The notes under the pieces were generated by a model. It worked only from the letters and a program-made list of their open reading frames with translations, was not told the origin of the DNA and searched no databases. Shown piece after piece: positions 34,804 to 38,761 of a stretch of 38,761 bases of DNA. Origin of the DNA: Candidatus Zhuqueibacterota bacterium (GTDB taxonomy: Bacteria; Zhuqueibacterota; Zhuqueibacteria; Zhuqueibacterales; Zhuqueibacteraceae); contig QEVD01000083.1 in assembly GCA_003576975.1 (NCBI GenBank), positions 1 through 38,761 on the forward strand, in the 5' to 3' direction. Each line of letters starts with the position of its first letter. Positions within the stretch are counted from its first letter, which is position 1. The position numbers and the translations under genes are program-made.

Positions 34804-35763
34804 ATGCTCACCCACCTGTTTCGCCGCGCGCTGGAAGCATTGACTGCAATCTGGAGCGTACTCACTCTTACGTTTTTTCTTGTGCACGCGGCGCCCGGCG
34901 ATCCTATGGACCGCTATCTCTCTCCGCGCATCTCTCCCCAAACCCTCGCACAAATCCGGCAGGAATTCGGCTTTGATCAACCCTTGCCCGTGCAGTATGT
35001 CAAATGGCTGCGGCAATGGCTGCGCGGCGATTGGGGCTATTCGTTGACGCAACACCGTCCGGTCGCGCATATTCTCGCAGAAGCAATTCCCGCGACGCTG
35101 CAATTGACGCTGCCGGCGCTCGCGTTGAGTTTGATATTGGGCCTGGTGCTCGGCGCGGTTGCGGCGTTTTATCGCCGGCGTTGGCCCGATCACGTATTGA
35201 ACAATGGCTTGTTGGCGGCGTACAGCATGCCTGGCTTTTGGTTCGGCCTCATGCTGATTTTGATATGTGCCGTCAAACTGGGCTGGCTGCCCAATTCCCA
35301 TGCGGCTTCGCTGTTTATCAATGAAATGGACGCGTGGATGGTTCTGCAGGATCGTCTGCGCCATCTTCTTTTGCCCATGTTGACGCTTGCTTTGCCGGGT
35401 GCAGCAATCGCCGGGCGTTATGTGCGTGAAAGTATCATACAAGCGCTGGAATCGAACTTTGTGCTCCTGGCTAAAGCCAAAGGCCTTTCGTCGTGGCAAA
35501 TCTTGACGCGCCACGCGCTGCCTCATGCTCTTGTTCCACTCATCTCCCTGCTCGGCTTGAGCCTGGCCTTTCTCGTTGGCGGGGCGTTTCTCACCGAAAT
35601 CATTTTCGCGTGGCCCGGCATGGGGCGCGTTACCGGCGAGGCCATTCTCAGCCGCGATTACCCTGTCATTCTCGCCACCACCGGACTTTCCGCTATCATG
35701 ATCATTGCCGGTAATTTTATTGCAGACCTGCTCTACCGTTTTGCGGATCCGAGAATAAAATAA
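34804..35763 (+). CDS. Peptide ABC transporter permease, DppB/OppB type
   Basis: 319 residues, normal length. The N-terminal helix and HAAPGDPMDRYLSPRISP loop are typical of DppB-type permeases. Six membrane segments can be placed, and the EAA loop that docks the ATPases is YVRESIIQALESNFVLLAKA-KGLSS (about 202-225), followed by the GAFLTEIIFAWPGMGR signature. It forms half of the membrane pore for di- or oligopeptides, or possibly nickel. The stop is 105 bases before the second permease gene, and both are followed by two ATPase genes in the same direction, so the four form an operon-like unit. Confidence 0.95.
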   Translation: MLTHLFRRALEALTAIWSVLTLTFFLVHAAPGDPMDRYLSPRISPQTLAQIRQEFGFDQPLPVQYVKWLRQWLRGDWGYSLTQHRPVAHILAEAIPATLQLTLPALALSLILGLVLGAVAAFYRRRWPDHVLNNGLLAAYSMPGFWFGLMLILICAVKLGWLPNSHAASLFINEMDAWMVLQDRLRHLLLPMLTLALPGAAIAGRYVRESIIQALESNFVLLAKAKGLSSWQILTRHALPHALVPLISLLGLSLAFLVGGAFLTEIIFAWPGMGRVTGEAILSRDYPVILATTGLSAIMIIAGNFIADLLYRFADPRIK

Positions 35764-35868
35764 CTCGCGCCGCGTTGGAAGAGCATCACGGCTGAGCGCA
35801 AATTATTATTTACAGCAAAGCCTCGCTGATGCGGTACAAGTTTCTTTGGCTGAATACCCACACTCCTT

Positions 35869-36702
35869 ATGCGTGCTCTTGTCTCCTCGAGAACCTGGCA
35901 ACGTTTTATGCGGCAAAAACTGGCGGGGCTGGGATTGATTTTGGTATTGTGTTGGGTGGTCGCCGGAAGGTTTGTGACAACCTTGACGTCTCATAATCCC
36001 ACGTCCGCCAACTTCGAGCAACGCTATCAACCGCCGAGTTGGTGCCATTTCTTGGGTACGGATCAATTCGGCCGTGATATTTTGAGCCGCTTGCTGCTCG
36101 GCTCGCGTCTTTCGCTCGACCTGGGATTAGCCGTTACGGTGATGGCTCTGCTCATCGGTACGCTGCTCGGAGTCACGGCCGGATACCTGGGCGGTGCGCT
36201 CGACGCACTTATCATGCGCGGCGTCGATACGCTGCTGGCGTTTCCACTTATCTACTTGCTGGTCGCGTGCGTGGCGCTTTTCGGCGCGGACTGGAAAATA
36301 TTGGTTGTGATAATGAGCTTGACCTCGTGGATGGACCTGGCGAGATTCGTGCGCGCCGAAGTCATGTCGCTGAAAGAACGCGATTTCATCAAAGCGGCAC
36401 ATGTGCTCGGGTTTGGCCGCTGCCGGATTATGTTTCGCCATCTTCTGCCCAATGCGTTGGCCCCAGTCATTGCTTTTGCCGCGTTGCGTCTCGCGGACGT
36501 GATTCTGCTCGAAGCAAGCCTGAGTTTTCTCGGGCTGGGAATTCAGCCGCCTGCGGTGAGCTGGGGGAGCATCATCCGCGATGGCCGCGATGTGCTGGCA
36601 AGCGCGTGGTGGATAGCAACGTTTCCCGGTTTGGCCCTTTTATTTACGGTCATGGCTTTGAATTGGGTGGCTGAGGGTTTGCGCAAGGCACTGGACGTAT
36701 GA
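35869..36702 (+). CDS. Peptide ABC transporter permease, DppC/OppC type
   Basis: 277 residues. The DppC hallmark LGTDQFGRDILSR is at about 62-74, directly after a variable periplasmic loop. The EAA loop is FVRAEVMSLKERDFIKAAHV, and the C-terminal SFLGLGIQPPAVSWGSIIRD segment is the usual family end motif. It would pair with the upstream DppB-type permease. Its stop overlaps the start of the next ATPase gene (ATGA, 36699-36702), so translation is probably coupled. Confidence 0.95.
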   Translation: MRALVSSRTWQRFMRQKLAGLGLILVLCWVVAGRFVTTLTSHNPTSANFEQRYQPPSWCHFLGTDQFGRDILSRLLLGSRLSLDLGLAVTVMALLIGTLLGVTAGYLGGALDALIMRGVDTLLAFPLIYLLVACVALFGADWKILVVIMSLTSWMDLARFVRAEVMSLKERDFIKAAHVLGFGRCRIMFRHLLPNALAPVIAFAALRLADVILLEASLSFLGLGIQPPAVSWGSIIRDGRDVLASAWWIATFPGLALLFTVMALNWVAEGLRKALDV

Positions 36703-37517
36703 AGCCGTTGCTGATCATTAACAATCTCGCCGTCCGTTTTGCCTCGCCTGAAAAACCGGAACGGCAAGTCGTCGGCGGTTTCAACTTGGAAGTTTTTCCG
36801 GCAGAAACATTGGCGCTCGTGGGTGAATCCGGGTGCGGCAAAACCACTATCGCACGCGCCATTCTGCGCTTGCTTGATGCGCCCGGAAAAATTACGCACG
36901 GCAAAATTTTGTATCAAGAGGAGAACATCCTGGCGCTGCCGGAAAAACGTTTGCGCCAAATTCGCTGGAAAGAGATTGCCCTGATCTTTCAAGAGCCGGC
37001 TTCTGCGCTCAATCCGTTGCGCCGCGCCGGCAGCCAAGTTACGGAGGCGCTGCGCTTTCATTTGCGGCTCGACAAAAAAGCAGCCCGAGCTAAAACGCTG
37101 CAACTGTTTGAAACCTTGGGTCTCCCCGAGGCCGAGCGCTGCCTTAAGGCATACCCGCATGAATTGAGCAGCGGCATGCGCCAGCGTGTCATGATCGCGA
37201 TGGCAATCGCATGCGAACCAAAATTAATCATTGCTGATGAGCCGACCACTGCGCTCGATGCCCGGCATCAATGCGAGGTGTTGGAATGTTTGCAAGGGTT
37301 AAAGCGAAAACGTGGGTTGAGCCTGCTATTCATCACGCATGATCTCGGCCTGGTTGCCGCCTGGGCAAATCGCCTCGCCATTATGCACGAAGGCAGGATA
37401 GTTGAAGTTGGAACGACTCTGGAAATTCTGGCGCGGCCGCAACATCCGCAAACGCGACAACTGCTGCAAGCCGCTGGAAAATTCAATCGGACCATTTATG
37501 ATGAAGCATGCGTTTGA
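36699..37517 (+). CDS. Peptide ABC transporter ATPase, DppD/OppD type
   Basis: 272 residues. Walker A is GESGCGKTT (42-50), the signature is LSSGMRQRVMIAMAIA, Walker B is LIIADEPTTALD and the switch His is in FITHDLGLV. The C-terminal oligo-HPY extension with Fe-S cysteines found in many about 320-residue DppD proteins is absent, so this is a short form. It energises transport through the two permeases in the cytoplasm. Its ATG overlaps the dppC-like stop by 4 bases. A perfect 10-base hairpin (37534-37560) lies between it and the next ATPase gene. Confidence 0.93.
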   Translation: MKPLLIINNLAVRFASPEKPERQVVGGFNLEVFPAETLALVGESGCGKTTIARAILRLLDAPGKITHGKILYQEENILALPEKRLRQIRWKEIALIFQEPASALNPLRRAGSQVTEALRFHLRLDKKAARAKTLQLFETLGLPEAERCLKAYPHELSSGMRQRVMIAMAIACEPKLIIADEPTTALDARHQCEVLECLQGLKRKRGLSLLFITHDLGLVAAWANRLAIMHEGRIVEVGTTLEILARPQHPQTRQLLQAAGKFNRTIYDEACV

Positions 37518-37533
37518 AAATCAAAACGAATAA

Positions 37534-37560
37534 GGGAAGTTGCAGATTGCGCAACTTCCC
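37534..37560. repeat. Perfect 10-base stem-loop between the two ATPase genes
   Basis: GGGAAGTTGC (37534-37543) and GCAACTTCCC (37551-37560) are exact reverse complements with a 7-base loop. It ends 17 bases before the ATG at 37578, so it could influence processing or translation of the last gene. No T-run follows. Confidence 0.8.
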
Positions 37561-37577
37561 AAAGCAACACGTGCAGC

Positions 37578-38330
37578 ATGCCCGCTCCGCTTGTCGACAT
37601 TCACCAGCTCAACAAATGGTACACGCGCCGAAATGGCCTCTTTGCCAAGCCCGCAGAGCCGGTTCGCGCCGTACAAGACCTCGATTTGCAAATTTTTCCT
37701 GGCGAACGCTTGGCGCTCATCGGCGAATCCGGCTGCGGTAAGACCACATTGGCGCATTGTCTGTTTCGCCTCACGCGGCCGACCTCGGGACAAATTTTTT
37801 TCCAAGGCCGGGAGATTGGGGTTATGCAAGGCGAAGAATTGCTAAACTTTCGCCGGCAGGCACAATTTATTTTTCAGGACGCGGAAGCCGCGTTGCATCC
37901 GCGTCTGACCATCGGCAGCGCGATTGTTGAACCTTGCATGGCGCATCGACAGCTTGATAAAAAGGAAGCCCGTTATCGCGCGCTCGATTTACTGCAGCAC
38001 GTTGGCTTGTGCGAGGAGCATTACCACGCGCTGCCGGGCGAGTTAAGCTCAGGCCAGCGCCATCGTGCAGTCATCGCCCGGGCTTTGGCGCTTCAGCCCA
38101 CATTCCTCGCCGCAGATGAACCATTTTCCTCACTTGACGTGCTGACCAAAAGCCGCCTCTTGAGTTTATTTGATTCTCTGCAACGGCAATTCGGATTCAC
38201 TTATTTTTTCATATCACACGATTTATCGCTCGTTGGACAATGGAGCCAGCGTATCGCCGTCATGAAAGAAGGAAGAATCGTCGCCATTGAAGAAAACAGC
38301 GTGCCGGGCAATTCTCCGGTCGGAATGTGA
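37578..38330 (+). CDS. Peptide ABC transporter ATPase, DppF/OppF type
   Basis: 250 residues, about 60-80 shorter than usual because the oligo-HPY tail is missing, as in the preceding ATPase. Walker A is GESGCGKTT (49-57). The signature is LSSGQRHRAVIARALA, with Ser where most have Gly, Walker B is FLAADEPFSSLD, and the switch His is in FFISHDLSLV. Together with the DppD-type ATPase it forms the heterodimer that drives the DppB/DppC channel. No substrate-binding protein gene follows; the nearest is the broken one at 28076-29594. Confidence 0.93.
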   Translation: MPAPLVDIHQLNKWYTRRNGLFAKPAEPVRAVQDLDLQIFPGERLALIGESGCGKTTLAHCLFRLTRPTSGQIFFQGREIGVMQGEELLNFRRQAQFIFQDAEAALHPRLTIGSAIVEPCMAHRQLDKKEARYRALDLLQHVGLCEEHYHALPGELSSGQRHRAVIARALALQPTFLAADEPFSSLDVLTKSRLLSLFDSLQRQFGFTYFFISHDLSLVGQWSQRIAVMKEGRIVAIEENSVPGNSPVGM

Positions 38331-38341
38331 GGCGTGTGAAA

Positions 38342-38369
38342 AAGCCCTGTTTTCGAAGCCCTGTTTTCG
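38342..38369. repeat. Exact tandem 14-base repeat
   Basis: AAGCCCTGTTTTCG occurs twice back to back (38342-38355 and 38356-38369), just after the last ATPase gene. It is probably a replication slippage product. Confidence 0.85.
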
Positions 38370-38624
38370 TGCAAGCGTTTGCGTCTACTTCGTGTTTGAA
38401 TTTTGCACAAAGCCTTACCAGAATCCGCGATGGTCACGGGTTTGATCAGGCTGCTAATCTACCAATTGGGTGATGCACAAAAAAATTTTGCGCGAGAGTT
38501 TTCTGGCAACTCTGAGGAGTGAAATGTTTATAGTCATGCAGGCTGTTTCTGCAAACTCCGATAGGACTGGCATATTTGGTTTTCACGATAAAGCCTGCGC
38601 CACGTCGCTGAAATCAACATATCA
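38370..38624. other. 3' flank without a supported gene
   Basis: A frame at 38470-38748 has no family match or ribosome binding site and runs through the terminator-like hairpin below, so I do not call it a gene. On the reverse strand near 38430-38480 a tRNA D-arm-like AATTGGTAGA occurs but no tRNA folds. Confidence 0.3.
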
Positions 38625-38656
38625 CCCCTCGTGTTTTTCGCGGGGCAATTTTTATT
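38625..38656 (+). terminator. Candidate intrinsic terminator
   Basis: CCCC-T-CG (38625-38631) can pair with CG-C-GGGG (38639-38645) around a T-rich loop, with one mismatch, and is followed by CAATTTTTATTG. It could end the transcript of the transporter operon, about 300 bases upstream. Confidence 0.5.
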
Positions 38657-38761
38657 GTGCCACAGTAGAATTACGGCATGTCTTTTATAAGTTCGTGCGT
38701 CGAGAAAAAAAGCTCCTCAAAATAATACTTGTTTTGCAGGGCCATTAAACTAAAGCTGAAG

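Noticed and set aside
38430-38480. tRNA-like sequence on the reverse strand (CAATTGGTAGATTAGCAG)
   Set aside because: It resembles a tRNA D-arm, but no acceptor stem, anticodon stem or T-arm can be paired at the right distances.
38470-38748. 92-codon forward frame at the window end
   Set aside because: No family match or ribosome binding site, and it overlaps a terminator-like hairpin.

Overview
The window reads as a chromosomal segment of an uncultivated, didermic (outer-membrane) bacterium of the FCB/KSB1-like type. I infer this from the C-terminal sorting domain with a YPNPF motif on the first protein (type IX-secretion style, common in KSB1, Calditrichaeota and Ignavibacteria), from LptF, TolC and RND envelope genes, and from many DUF-type lipoproteins. 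Base composition is moderate (about half G+C). This is inference; no rRNA or complete tRNA is present to place the organism.

Layout. 1-1278: 3' part of a secreted PKD-domain protein. 1634-1729: fragment of a DUF72 gene. 1791-7375: two tandem MalT-like (LuxR-HTH) STAND-type regulators, clear duplicates. 7628-14086: five copies of a conserved promoter module (two TACACC-like boxes exactly 22 bp apart, a conserved TTCGGTGCATGACGC core, then TATMTT at constant distance). They lie upstream of a frameshifted small membrane protein gene, a second membrane protein, a DUF4136 lipoprotein, a 77-residue soluble protein and an RND adaptor. 10250-19559: efflux cluster with an SBP-TolC fusion, an FAD monooxygenase, a frameshifted periplasmic adaptor, a reverse-strand HigBA-type toxin-antitoxin pair, and a 1197-residue RND pump. 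20145-21097: a DUF442-type phosphatase-like secreted protein, a group II intron domain V-like relic and a TonB C-terminal fragment. 21205-24510: divergent oxyR and katG with a plausible OxyR site between them. 24672-25058: solitary HigA with a short toxin remnant. 25798-27777: LptF permease fused to a C-terminal Roadblock/LC7-like domain. 28076-29594: peptide-binding lipoprotein gene with a frame-breaking deletion. 29971-34503: sigma-54 activator with a degenerate receiver domain, a lipoprotein and a TPR protein. 34804-38330: Dpp/Opp-type permeases and ATPases.

How the genes may work together. The most interesting proposal is that 7628-14086 is a small regulon whose members share one promoter/operator module, possibly driven by the adjacent MalT-like pair and leading into an RND efflux system. 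The shared motif is directly visible; the regulator assignment is inference. OxyR-KatG form a self-contained peroxide-defence pair. The four Dpp/Opp genes probably worked with the now broken binding-protein gene 5 kb upstream.

The region has many broken or remnant genes (DUF72, small membrane protein, RND adaptor, binding protein, HigB, TonB) and several palindromic intergenic elements. This suggests a decaying, repeat-rich part of the genome, though single-base frameshifts may also be assembly errors.
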